DNA from: Casimicrobiaceae bacterium
GTDB taxonomy: Bacteria > Pseudomonadota > Gammaproteobacteria > Burkholderiales > Casimicrobiaceae
DNA: 64,000 bases
Direction of reading: 5' to 3'
Assembly: GCA_026646885.1 (NCBI GenBank)
Contig: JAPKHK010000012.1
Span: forward strand, 58,556 to 122,555
The notes below the pieces were generated by a model. It worked only from the letters and a program-made list of their open reading frames with translations, did not search any database and was not told the origin of the DNA. Shown piece by piece: positions 42,714 to 49,247 of this stretch (its first letter is position 1; every line of letters starts with the position of its first letter). Position numbers and translations under genes: made by a program.

Positions 42714-43020
42714 TAACGAACGATAACTACCGACAAAATGCAACGGCAGCGTGTTCTTCGCCCCCCGATGCTGCGATCCAATCGCTTGATTCGTCTGCGC
42801 GTAACTCTGGGATTTGTATGAGGCTGACTTGCGGCCTTTGCGGACTTCGGGCCAGAAAAAACCCCAACCGAGAACGGTTGGGGTTTCATTATTGGTGGAG
42901 GCGGCGGGAATGTGTCGGTATCGCCTTGGGGCGATCCCGCCATCCCTCGGCGCGGCCTCGGGACCGCCCTGGCGGGCGTCCTGCGCACGCCTCGCACGGC
43001 TCGGCGCGCAGGTCGAACCC
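42714..43020. repeat. Repeat A (about 300 bp) containing a tmRNA 3'-end-like sequence
   Basis: Nearly identical to repeat B (44338-44650), with only a few substitutions and small indels. It contains, on the minus strand, an ssrA-like 3' end (TGGTGGAGGCGGCGGGAAT at 42893-42911, the complement of an acceptor stem plus CCA) and the terminator behind it. The T-arm partner TCGAACCCGCG appears only at 43013, after an intervening 101 bases. No protein gene is supported in the 42744-43130 stretch. Confidence 0.85.
42854..42886 (-). terminator. Minus-strand terminator behind tmRNA-like 3' end (repeat A)
   Basis: ACCCCAACCG pairs with CGGTTGGGGT around a 4-base loop, and the minus strand then runs into TTTTT. 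It lies 6-7 bases beyond the CCA-like end at 42893, the normal position for an ssrA terminator. Repeat B has the same stem at about 44484-44510. Confidence 0.85.
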
Positions 43021-43133
43021 GCGTCCGCATATGACGTTCTTTAGAAAAGCACTGATCTTGAGGGTGCTCGCCTCTTTCAAATGCCCGTTTTGCATCGTGG
43101 GAACCCTCTGTTGGGCCAGCCTGCCGTTGCAAT

Positions 43134-43150
43134 AGTCCCATAATGGGACT
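43134..43150. promoter_or_regulatory. Palindromic operator before higBA copy 1
   Basis: AGTCCCA-TAA-TGGGACT overlaps a -10-like CATAAT 13 bases before the higB start. The same arms recur before the second copy with a changed centre (AAA). This is the expected site for HigA autorepression. Confidence 0.7.
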
Positions 43151-43162
43151 ACACTCCGACCA

Positions 43163-43465
43163 ATGCGAGTGATGGCTGTGTCCACCCTTCGAGCCTTCTG
43201 GGAGCGCCATCCCGACGCCGAGCAGCCGCTGAAGGCTTGGTACGAGGAAGCCACGAGTGCGGCCTGGACTCAGCCCGCTGACATCAAGGCGCACTACCGC
43301 AGCGCCAGCGTGCTGAAGAACCGTCGCGTGCTCTTCAACATCAAAGGCAATGACTATCGGCTGATCGTGGCGATTGCCTATAAATTGCAGATCGTCTACG
43401 TGAAGTTCGTCGGCAGCCACAAAGAGTACGACGCAGTGGACGCAGAAACCGTTGAAATGGCCTGA
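43163..43465 (+). CDS. higB: HigB-family toxin (mRNA interferase), copy 1
   Basis: A 100-residue type II toxin of the HigB_toxin family (RelE fold). NRRVLFNIKGNDYRLIVAIAY is the conserved core strand region, followed by VYVKFVGSHKEYD, in which the His-Lys-Glu-Tyr set lies near the ribosomal A-site catalytic pocket. It precedes its antitoxin by 18 bases, the reversed order that defines higBA. It differs from copy 2 (47194-47496) at 6 of 100 residues. An operator palindrome lies just upstream. Confidence 0.93.
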   Translation: MRVMAVSTLRAFWERHPDAEQPLKAWYEEATSAAWTQPADIKAHYRSASVLKNRRVLFNIKGNDYRLIVAIAYKLQIVYVKFVGSHKEYDAVDAETVEMA

Positions 43466-43483
43466 CCGGCCACGGAGGAACAC

Positions 43484-43855
43484 ATGGACATCCGCCCTAT
43501 CCACACCGAAGCAGACTACAAGGCCACGCTCAAAGAGATTTCCGCCTTGATGGAGTCCGATCCTGATCTCGGCACGCCGGATGGGGATCGCCTGGATATC
43601 CTGGCCACGCTGGTGCAAGCCTACGAGGCCAAGCACGTGCCCATCAGTGCGCCTGACCCGGTGGAAGCCATCAAATTCCGGATGGATCAGAGCGGTCTGT
43701 CCGTCAAAGATCTTGAGCCGATCATCGGCAAAAGCAACCGCGTCTACGAAGTCCTGAACCGCAAGCGCCCGCTGACACTGGCCATGATCAGACGACTGCA
43801 CAAGAGCCTGGGCATCCCGGCCGATGTGCTGATTGCGGAGACGGCCGCAGGGTGA
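43484..43855 (+). CDS. higA: HigA-family antitoxin, copy 1
   Basis: A 123-residue XRE-type helix-turn-helix protein. The DNA-binding part is in the C-terminal half (QSGLSVKDLEPIIGKSNRVYE, then RPLTLAMIRRLHKSLGIPADVL). The N-terminal half (TEADYKATLKEI) is the toxin-binding region of this HigA type. A good Shine-Dalgarno (GGAGG) lies before the ATG. It differs from copy 2 at only 3 residues, so cross-neutralisation of the two toxins is likely. Confidence 0.93.
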   Translation: MDIRPIHTEADYKATLKEISALMESDPDLGTPDGDRLDILATLVQAYEAKHVPISAPDPVEAIKFRMDQSGLSVKDLEPIIGKSNRVYEVLNRKRPLTLAMIRRLHKSLGIPADVLIAETAAG

Positions 43856-43925
43856 TCATCGAACACTGAGCTTGGCTTCTACAGGGAACAGCGTTGTCAT
43901 GGGGGCATCAGTCTTGGAGAAGAAG

Positions 43926-44079
43926 ATGCCCTATCCCGTGATGACCGAACGGCAGGTTGCCTTCCGTTGGAAGATCAGCCTGAAAACCCTGCGGCGCTGG
44001 CGCCTCGACGGCGAGGGGCCAATCTGGCACCGGTTGTTTCAACACGTCCGCTACCACGAGGCGGACATTCTCGATCTGC
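43926..44079 (+). pseudogene. 5' fragment of the helix-turn-helix gene found intact in copy 2
   Basis: The first about 50 codons (YPVMTERQVAFRWKISLKTL, then RRWRLDGEGPIWH) match the gene at 47957-48532. The match stops near 44080, where unrelated sequence on the opposite strand begins (a DUF1778 antitoxin fragment). The frame stays open beyond the junction but is no longer homologous, so the gene is a truncated duplicate. Confidence 0.85.
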
Positions 44080-44222
44080 ACGGCCGCCGTCACGCCCGCG
44101 TCGAGCAGGAACTCGCTGACGTTCTTGTGGCAGGCGCGCGCGGCCGCTTGCAGGAGTTGCTTGACCGGCGTGCTTGCACGGACGTCAATGCGCTCGTCTT
44201 GGAAAGATTCAGGGTGCTCATG
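44080..44222 (-). pseudogene. DUF1778 (TacA-like) antitoxin N-terminal fragment
   Basis: On the minus strand the translation DERIDVRASTPVKQLLQAAA, followed by CHKNVSEFLLDAGVTAA, is the ribbon-helix-helix N-terminus of a DUF1778 antitoxin of GNAT-toxin pairs. The plausible ATG (near 44221) is out of frame with it, and the C-terminal half and the acetyltransferase toxin are missing. It ends at the junction with the truncated helix-turn-helix gene. Upstream, two TCCGGA-containing repeats (about 44229-44270) look like a remaining operator. Confidence 0.8.
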
Positions 44223-44337
44223 GTGCCCCTCCGGACTGATCTTGAATGCTCTTATCGTAGGTGTCCGGACGTTGTCCTGATAAGTGATCTCTGTATTAGC
44301 TATCCAGGTGCTTCCCATCCGTGTTGCAACGTGTCGG

Positions 44338-44650
44338 TAACGAACGATAACTACCGACAAAACGCAACGGCAGCGTGTTCTTCGCCCCCCCGATGCTGCG
44401 ATCCAATCGCTTGATTCGTCTGCGCGTAACTCTGGGATTTGTATGAGGCTGACTTGCGGCCTTTGCGGACTTCGGGCCAGAAAAAAACCCAACCGAGAGT
44501 GGTTGGGGTTTCATTATTGGTGGAGGCGGCGGGAATGTGTCGGTATCGCCTTGGGGCGATCCCGCCATCCCTCGGTGCGGCCTCGGGACCGCCCTGGCGG
44601 GCGGGCGTCCTGCGCACGCCTCGCACTGCTCGGCGCGCTGGTCGAACCCG
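44338..44650. repeat. Repeat B, direct copy of repeat A
   Basis: Same order as repeat A: TAACGAACGATAAC edge, minus-strand terminator, tmRNA-like 3' end at 44518-44536, then 105 intervening bases before TCGAACCCGC at 44642. It has four more bases in that interval and one extra C in a C run. After 44651 it departs from copy A. Confidence 0.85.
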
Positions 44651-44675
44651 CTGCGGGTTCGCTTCCCGCCACGCC

Positions 44676-44714
44676 AAGACACTGAAGCCACCGCGAGGGT
44701 GGCTTCAGTGTCTT
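44676..44714. repeat. Long perfect hairpin in repeat B flank
   Basis: Two 17-base complementary arms (44676-44692 and 44698-44714) around loop GCGAG. A copy with two arm mismatches is at 46985-47023. A smaller palindrome (CGAACCCG-CTG-CGGGTTCG) sits just before each. They could terminate transcription or act as recombination structures; there is no T tract. Confidence 0.75.
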
Positions 44715-44769
44715 GATGGTGGCAGCTTGAAATATGAAGCGCCACCATAAAGGTAATCTCGATGGGACG

Positions 44770-45126
44770 TCAGACCGCCACTCGCGTTCCTCGCCTCGCA
44801 CCTGAAGCCTTGCGCTGGGGCTTGGACTCTCCCCCCAGGTGCTCGATCACCACTGGCGGCCGGTTCGGAAACTGTGCGACGAGATCCAGCCTGCCGCCCA
44901 TGCTCTCTACGTAGTGCCGCAAGGTGGACAGCAGCATGTCGCTGCGCTTTTCAAGCCGGGAGATGGTGTCCTGCCCGACCCCGAGCGCCTTGGCCAGTTG
45001 CTCCTGCGTCCTCTCGGCTGCCAGGCGCAGGTCTTTGAGCGTGGCCAGTTCCATGGCACGCGCTTCGATCCGCTGCTGGCGTTCCTTGGGCAGCGCGGCC
45101 ATCACGTCATCGAGTTTTCTTGCCAT
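44770..45126 (-). CDS. XRE-family antitoxin of a RelE/HigB-type pair
   Basis: A 118-residue protein with an XRE helix-turn-helix: TQEQLAKALGVGQDTISRLE, followed by the typical DMLLSTLRHYVESMGGRL. This is the antitoxin that follows Gp49-like toxins. Its start lies inside the end of the upstream toxin gene (20-base overlap). The C-terminus is basic. The toxin is frameshifted, so this antitoxin may be a lone survivor able to act against related toxins or as a repressor. Confidence 0.9.
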   Translation of the reverse strand: MARKLDDVMAALPKERQQRIEARAMELATLKDLRLAAERTQEQLAKALGVGQDTISRLEKRSDMLLSTLRHYVESMGGRLDLVAQFPNRPPVVIEHLGGESKPQRKASGARRGTRVAV

Positions 45127-45495
45127 CGTCGGACTCCTTGCTCTTTCGCTTCAGCGTGGACAGATGCTCGTCGAAACGCTCATCGGCCACCCTGATCAGG
45201 TGTTTGTAGAACCGTCGCTGATCCGCGCCGCTCTTGTCTCCGCCAACCAGCAGGATCGCCTGGCGCTTGGGTCGAAGGCAAAGGCTGCACGCCACACCTC
45301 GCCCTGCCAGGAAAACCGCAGCTCCTTCATGTTGGCGTGGCGTGACCCTTTGAGGGTATCCACCGTCGGTCGTCCCAGATTCGGGCCAAATTCCGCCAGC
45401 AGCCGGGCGTGCGCCAAAAATTCATCCTGCAAGTCCTCCGCCAGATCGGCGAACTCCGCGTCAAAGACATCGTGGAAGAGGACGTCCCAGGTCAT
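45107..45495 (-). pseudogene. Gp49-like (RelE/HigB superfamily) toxin, frameshifted
   Basis: The first frame (45495 down to about 45262) gives FADLAEDLQDEFLAHARLLA and ELRFSWQGEVWRAAFAFDP. The expected continuation (KRQAILLVGGDKSGADQRRF) is in the next frame, down to 45107. Loss of one C in a GACCC(C)AAG run explains the shift. The corrected protein would be about 129 residues, normal for the family, so the toxin is inactivated late in its reading frame. Confidence 0.85.
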
Positions 45496-45578
45496 GGACG
45501 AAGTATGTATTCCATACCATATGGCGTCAAGATCATTATTCAGCGGAGTTTTTGCGAGGGCGAAGGCAATCTGGGGTC

Positions 45579-46994
45579 ATGCTGGCCATGTCCAACGATG
45601 CCTCACCTCCTTCTGCCGAAACACCGCAGGGCGTGCGCTGCGCGATCTACGCGCGTGTCTCGTTGGCTGGTGCCGGGCATCGCGAGCTGACCTCGATCAC
45701 TGCACAGATCGAGGCCTGCGAGCAATTCATCGCCTGTCGGCGTGGGCTGGGCTGGATTCTGGCAGGCCCCGCCCATGTCGATGAAGGGGTGAGTGCCACC
45801 ACCTTGCAGCGCCCGGGACTGCGGGCGCTTTTGGACGACATCCGCCAAGGCAGGATCGACATTGTGCTCGTGCATCGGCTGGACCGACTCAGCCGCAGCC
45901 TGTTCGATCTGTCGGATCTGCTGCCGCTATTCTCGGTGCAGGGCGTCGAACTGGTCAGCGTCGCGCAGCCCATCGATACCCATACGCCCTATGGCCGCCT
46001 GTCTCTGAACATCCTGACCAGCTTTGCCGAGTTCGAGCGGGAAATCATCGGCGAGCGGGCGCGCGACAAAGTGGCCGCGACCCGCCGTAAAGCGCGCTGG
46101 CAAGGCAAGGGTACGCCCTTGGGCTACGTTGTCGATCACGAGCAGCGCCGGGTGATCGCGCCGCACGACGCCGATCTGGTGGGGGAGATTTTTCGGCGCT
46201 ATCTCGCTTTCGACACCATGGCCGAGCTGATGGCCTGGATCGGCCAATGCGGCATCACGACGAAGCGGTGGGTTACTCGCGGCGGGAAGACCCGTGGGGG
46301 TCAGCCGATGGACCGCACCACGGTGTATCGCATTCTCAACAACCGGATGTACATCGGCGAAGCGTTCTTCCACGACGAGTGGCACAGCGGCATCTACCCG
46401 CCGATCATCGATCCGGAACTGTGGCGTGCGGTTCAGGAGAAACTCGCCCAGCGTGCCCGGCGCAAGGGTGTGCCCAACGAGGGGCGTAGCCCGCTGGAGT
46501 TCCCGCTGCTGGGCAAGCTTTTCTGGCACGAAGGCGGGGCCTATACGGCATTCAAGTCCGATGATCGTGGCGACAAGCGTTACCGCTACTACGTGGCACC
46601 AGCTTCCGCCAAGCAGGAGGCCGCTTCAGCCGATGCGTCATTCAACCTGCCCACCGAGGACATCCATCGGGTTGTGGCGAAGCATCTGCGCGAGCAGTTC
46701 AGGGCGCCCGGCAGATGGCTGTCCGGGCTGCTCGAACATGCGGACGGCCTCGACGAAGCCGCCATTCGCCAGGCCCTACAAGACCTGGATGCGGCGTGGA
46801 ACCTGTTCACCGAATGGACGCAGGCCGATTCGCTTTTCCGCTTGATCTCGCGCGCCACCATCTATCCGGATCGTGCCGGCATCCAGATCAATCTGCCTGC
46901 CCTGGCCTGGCGGGCGTCCTGCGCACGCCTCGCACGGCTCGGCGCGCTGGTCGAACCCGCTGCGGGTTCGCTTCCCGCCACGCCAAAACACTAA
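45579..46994 (+). CDS. Large serine recombinase, C-terminally altered
   Basis: The N-terminal resolvase domain has the catalytic serine in YARVS, plus IVLVHRLDRLSRS and EFEREIIGERARD. A Recombinase domain (GTPLGYVVD, TVYRILNNRMYIGEAFF) and part of the zinc-ribbon region follow. In that region (LLGKLFWHEGGAYTAFKSDD) the cysteines usual for this fold are missing. The last about 30 residues are read from repeat sequence beginning near 46905, so the native C-terminus is lost. The start could be 45579 or 45588. It might still bind and cut DNA, but activity is doubtful. Confidence 0.85.
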   Translation: MLAMSNDASPPSAETPQGVRCAIYARVSLAGAGHRELTSITAQIEACEQFIACRRGLGWILAGPAHVDEGVSATTLQRPGLRALLDDIRQGRIDIVLVHRLDRLSRSLFDLSDLLPLFSVQGVELVSVAQPIDTHTPYGRLSLNILTSFAEFEREIIGERARDKVAATRRKARWQGKGTPLGYVVDHEQRRVIAPHDADLVGEIFRRYLAFDTMAELMAWIGQCGITTKRWVTRGGKTRGGQPMDRTTVYRILNNRMYIGEAFFHDEWHSGIYPPIIDPELWRAVQEKLAQRARRKGVPNEGRSPLEFPLLGKLFWHEGGAYTAFKSDDRGDKRYRYYVAPASAKQEAASADASFNLPTEDIHRVVAKHLREQFRAPGRWLSGLLEHADGLDEAAIRQALQDLDAAWNLFTEWTQADSLFRLISRATIYPDRAGIQINLPALAWRASCARLARLGALVEPAAGSLPATPKH

Positions 46995-47060
46995 AGCCAC
47001 CGCGAGGGTGGCTTCAGTGTCTTGATGGTGGCGGAACACGGAACCGAACCCGCGTCCGAG
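46906..47060. repeat. Repeat C, partial copy with a second type of att-like sequence
   Basis: It shares the CCTGGCGGGCGTCCTGCGCA... stretch, the CGAACCCG palindrome and the long hairpin with repeat B. It then ends in an att-like sequence (47026-47060), a degenerate tmRNA 3' end whose T-arm CGAACCCGCGTCCG is intact. A 28-base block of it (from 47031) recurs exactly at 48594. Confidence 0.8.
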
Positions 47061-47164
47061 TATGAGGTTCTTTAGAAATGCACTGATCTTAAGGGTGCTC
47101 GCCTCTATCAAATGGCCGTTTTGCATCGCGAAAAATCCAGGCTGGGTCGGCGCAGGGTTGCCAT

Positions 47165-47181
47165 AGTCCCAAAATGGGACT
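47165..47181. promoter_or_regulatory. Palindromic operator before higBA copy 2
   Basis: AGTCCCA-AAA-TGGGACT, with the same arms and the same distance to higB as in copy 1; only the centre differs. Confidence 0.7.
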
Positions 47182-47193
47182 ACACTGCACCCC

Positions 47194-47496
47194 ATGCGAG
47201 TGATTGCCGTGTCCACCCTTCGAGCCTTCTGGGAGCGCCATCCCGACGCCGAGCAGCCGCTGAAGGCTTGGTACGAAGAAGCGACGAGTGCGAGTTGGAG
47301 CCAGCCCGCCGACATCAAGGCGCAGTACCGCAGCGCCAGCGTGCTGAAGAACCGTCGCGTGGTCTTCAACATCAAAGGCAATGACTACCGGCTGATCGTG
47401 GCGATTGCATACAAGTTGCAGATCGTCTACGTGAAGTTCGTCGGCACCCACAAGGAGTACGACGCCGTCGACGCAGAAACCGTTGAAATGGCCTGA
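47194..47496 (+). CDS. higB: HigB-family toxin (mRNA interferase), copy 2
   Basis: 100 residues, 94 of them identical to copy 1. All core residues (NRRVVFNIKGNDYRLIVAIA, then KFVGTHKEYD) are kept, so it should be active. It is followed after 18 bases by its antitoxin. The flanking 28-base direct repeats (47031 and 48594) enclose this module together with higA and the helix-turn-helix gene. Confidence 0.93.
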   Translation: MRVIAVSTLRAFWERHPDAEQPLKAWYEEATSASWSQPADIKAQYRSASVLKNRRVVFNIKGNDYRLIVAIAYKLQIVYVKFVGTHKEYDAVDAETVEMA

Positions 47497-47514
47497 CCGG
47501 CCACGGAGGAAAAC

Positions 47515-47886
47515 ATGGACATCCGCCCCATCCACACCGAAGCAGACTACAAGGCCACGCTCAAAGAGATTTCGGCCTTGATGGAATCCGACCCTGATCT
47601 GGGCACGCCGGAGGGTGATCGCCTGGATATCCTGGCCACGCTGGTGCAAGCCTACGAGGCCAAGCACGTGCCCATCACCGCGCCTGATCCGGTGGAAGCC
47701 ATCAAATTCCGGATGGATCAGAGCGGTCTGTCCGTCAAAGATCTTGAGCCGATCATCGGCAAAAGCAACCGCGTCTACGAAGTCCTGAGCCGCAAGCGTC
47801 CGCTGACGCTGGCCATGATCCGACGACTGCACAAGAGCCTGGGCATCCCGGCCGATGTGCTGATTGCGGAAACGGCCGCAGGGTGA
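47515..47886 (+). CDS. higA: HigA-family antitoxin, copy 2
   Basis: 123 residues, 120 identical to copy 1 (changes are Asp to Glu, Ser to Thr and Asn to Ser). It has the same XRE-type helix-turn-helix and toxin-binding N-terminus. The third gene of the module starts 70 bases downstream. Confidence 0.93.
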   Translation: MDIRPIHTEADYKATLKEISALMESDPDLGTPEGDRLDILATLVQAYEAKHVPITAPDPVEAIKFRMDQSGLSVKDLEPIIGKSNRVYEVLSRKRPLTLAMIRRLHKSLGIPADVLIAETAAG

Positions 47887-47956
47887 TCATCAAGCACTGA
47901 GCTTGGCTTCCACGGTGAACAGCGTTGTCATGGGGTCATCTGCTGAGGAGAAGAAG

Positions 47957-48532
47957 ATGCACTACCCCGTGATGACTGAACGGCAACTTGCCTTCCGCTG
48001 GAAGATCAGCCTGAAAACCCTGCGGCGCTGGCGCCTCGATGGCGAGGGGCCAGTCTGGCACAAGTTGTTTCAACACGTCCGTTACCACGAGGCGGACGTT
48101 CTCGAGTTCGAACGCCAGAGCGCACAGCACTGGACGGCGATCCTTGGAGATGGTGAGCGTGTCCCACGCGCTGTGACTCATCCGCCAAAGGCCGAAGGCG
48201 ACCCTAAACCTTCCGATGCCGCCGAGCCCGAACTGCAGTACATCAGTGCCAAGGAGATCATCGAGGCGACCAGCCTGCCTGCGCACCTGTTCACTGACCG
48301 AATCGAGCGAGAGCGCAAGCGCATTCCACATCTGCTGCTGGTCAGGAACCTGCGTTTTTCGATGGATGCCATCCTGCAATGGGAACTGGCGAACAGCGTT
48401 CGCGGTGGCGTACCGGAAGCTGTGGTGCAAATGGTCGAACCAGAGCCTGAACCGGACGCCTCGGGTCGTGTGCCGCGCTGGCATGAACTCATGAGGGAGC
48501 AGGATGGAGAACGGTGCGATTCCGTTCGGTAG
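47957..48532 (+). CDS. Helix-turn-helix/MerR-like DNA-binding protein linked to higBA
   Basis: About 191 residues starting at the ATG with AGGAGAAG upstream. The N-terminus (VMTERQLAFRWKISLKTLRR, WRLDGEGP, HVRYHEADVLEFE) is an excisionase/MerR-like winged helix-turn-helix. The rest contains a second helix-turn-helix-like stretch (YISAKEIIEATSLPAHLFTD, RIERERKRIPH). It is the intact version of the fragment at 43926-44079. It may regulate the module or its excision; no family name is certain. Confidence 0.75.
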   Translation: MHYPVMTERQLAFRWKISLKTLRRWRLDGEGPVWHKLFQHVRYHEADVLEFERQSAQHWTAILGDGERVPRAVTHPPKAEGDPKPSDAAEPELQYISAKEIIEATSLPAHLFTDRIERERKRIPHLLLVRNLRFSMDAILQWELANSVRGGVPEAVVQMVEPEPEPDASGRVPRWHELMREQDGERCDSVR

Positions 48533-48593
48533 CCTGAACAGATGTCCCCTCTTTTGGCCCAAAGTCCACCGTTTCGGCCATTTATCCCTTGAA

Positions 48594-48622
48594 GGCGGAA
48601 CACGGAACCGAACCCGCGTCCG
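48594..48622 (-). repeat. att-like direct repeat, right copy (partner at 47031-47059)
   Basis: A block of 28 bases (GGCGGAACACGGAACCGAAC followed by CCGCGTCC and G) is identical at 47031 and 48594. It brackets the higBA copy 2 module (1.56 kb). Its last part is the T-arm sequence of the tmRNA-like repeats. Between it and the CBASS operon (48623-48755) I see no gene. Confidence 0.75.
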
Positions 48623-48755
48623 GTACCCGAGCTAGATAGTAACGCCTCGGCCTTAAGGGCGTGATTTATAAAGCCTTGGCCATCTGAGGGAACAATCTCG
48701 CAATGCCCATCCAAAATGCCACTTTGATCTAGCGCCCTACCGAGTGAGTGGTTCA

Positions 48756-49247
48756 TCATCTCCCGAGAAATTCCTTCGGAGATTCCTCTGCCGGGCAAAC
48801 AAACGCACGAAATATTCGCCGCCCGTCATACGATGAGGCCCCTAGGATGAGTAACAGCGGCTCCTTGCAGTCGTACTCTCTGCCCCTACTGATCTCGATC
48901 ATCTGCCCAAAGTCCTCGCTGCTAGGCTCCACATGGTTGACAGGATGGAAATGCCATTCGCCGATATAGAAGGTCCGCTCTTTGGCCCGCCACCGAGCCT
49001 GAAGCATCTCTCGTAGGCCACTCACGCCGCGTACGAACCAAAAGCGACTTTGCTTCGAATCTGTTGGCGGCGGTGTTGCCTCACTTACTATCGCAAGCGT
49101 AAGGTCGTCCGAATAGCACCCGATCAGAATGCCACCAGTTTCCACAGATCCAGCATCGCGACAGTAGCGATCGAGCACGCCGAGAACGGACGCCTGTAGC
49201 TCAACCGCGAACGTGCCGTCCGCAGTCCTGCCTTTCCAGGTCTTCAT
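48756..49247 (-). CDS. cap3: CBASS Cap3, JAB/MPN isopeptidase
   Basis: A 163-residue zinc-dependent deubiquitinase-like protease. The JAMM motif is complete: Glu36 (ETGGILIG), His99 and His101 (EWHFHP), Ser109 and Asp112 (PSSED). In type II CBASS it removes the CD-NTase from target proteins conjugated by Cap2 and so tunes the system. It is the last gene of the operon; its start overlaps the cap2 stop by four bases. Confidence 0.95.
   Translation of the reverse strand: MKTWKGRTADGTFAVELQASVLGVLDRYCRDAGSVETGGILIGCYSDDLTLAIVSEATPPPTDSKQSRFWFVRGVSGLREMLQARWRAKERTFYIGEWHFHPVNHVEPSSEDFGQMIEISRGREYDCKEPLLLILGASSYDGRRIFRAFVCPAEESPKEFLGR

Noticed and set aside
42714..44650. Repeats A and B as an insertion sequence
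   Set aside because: No transposase gene and no terminal inverted repeats bound them; the shared content is a tmRNA-like end plus terminator.
44439..44750. Short open frames across the repeats
   Set aside because: They read through tRNA/tmRNA-like and hairpin sequences and recur only because the DNA is repeated; no gene support.
42714..48622. Integron cassette array
   Set aside because: The TA-module-between-repeats layout resembles one, but the repeats lack paired attC core sites (GTTRRRY/RYYYAAC) and carry tmRNA-like sequence; the only recombinase is a serine type, not IntI.
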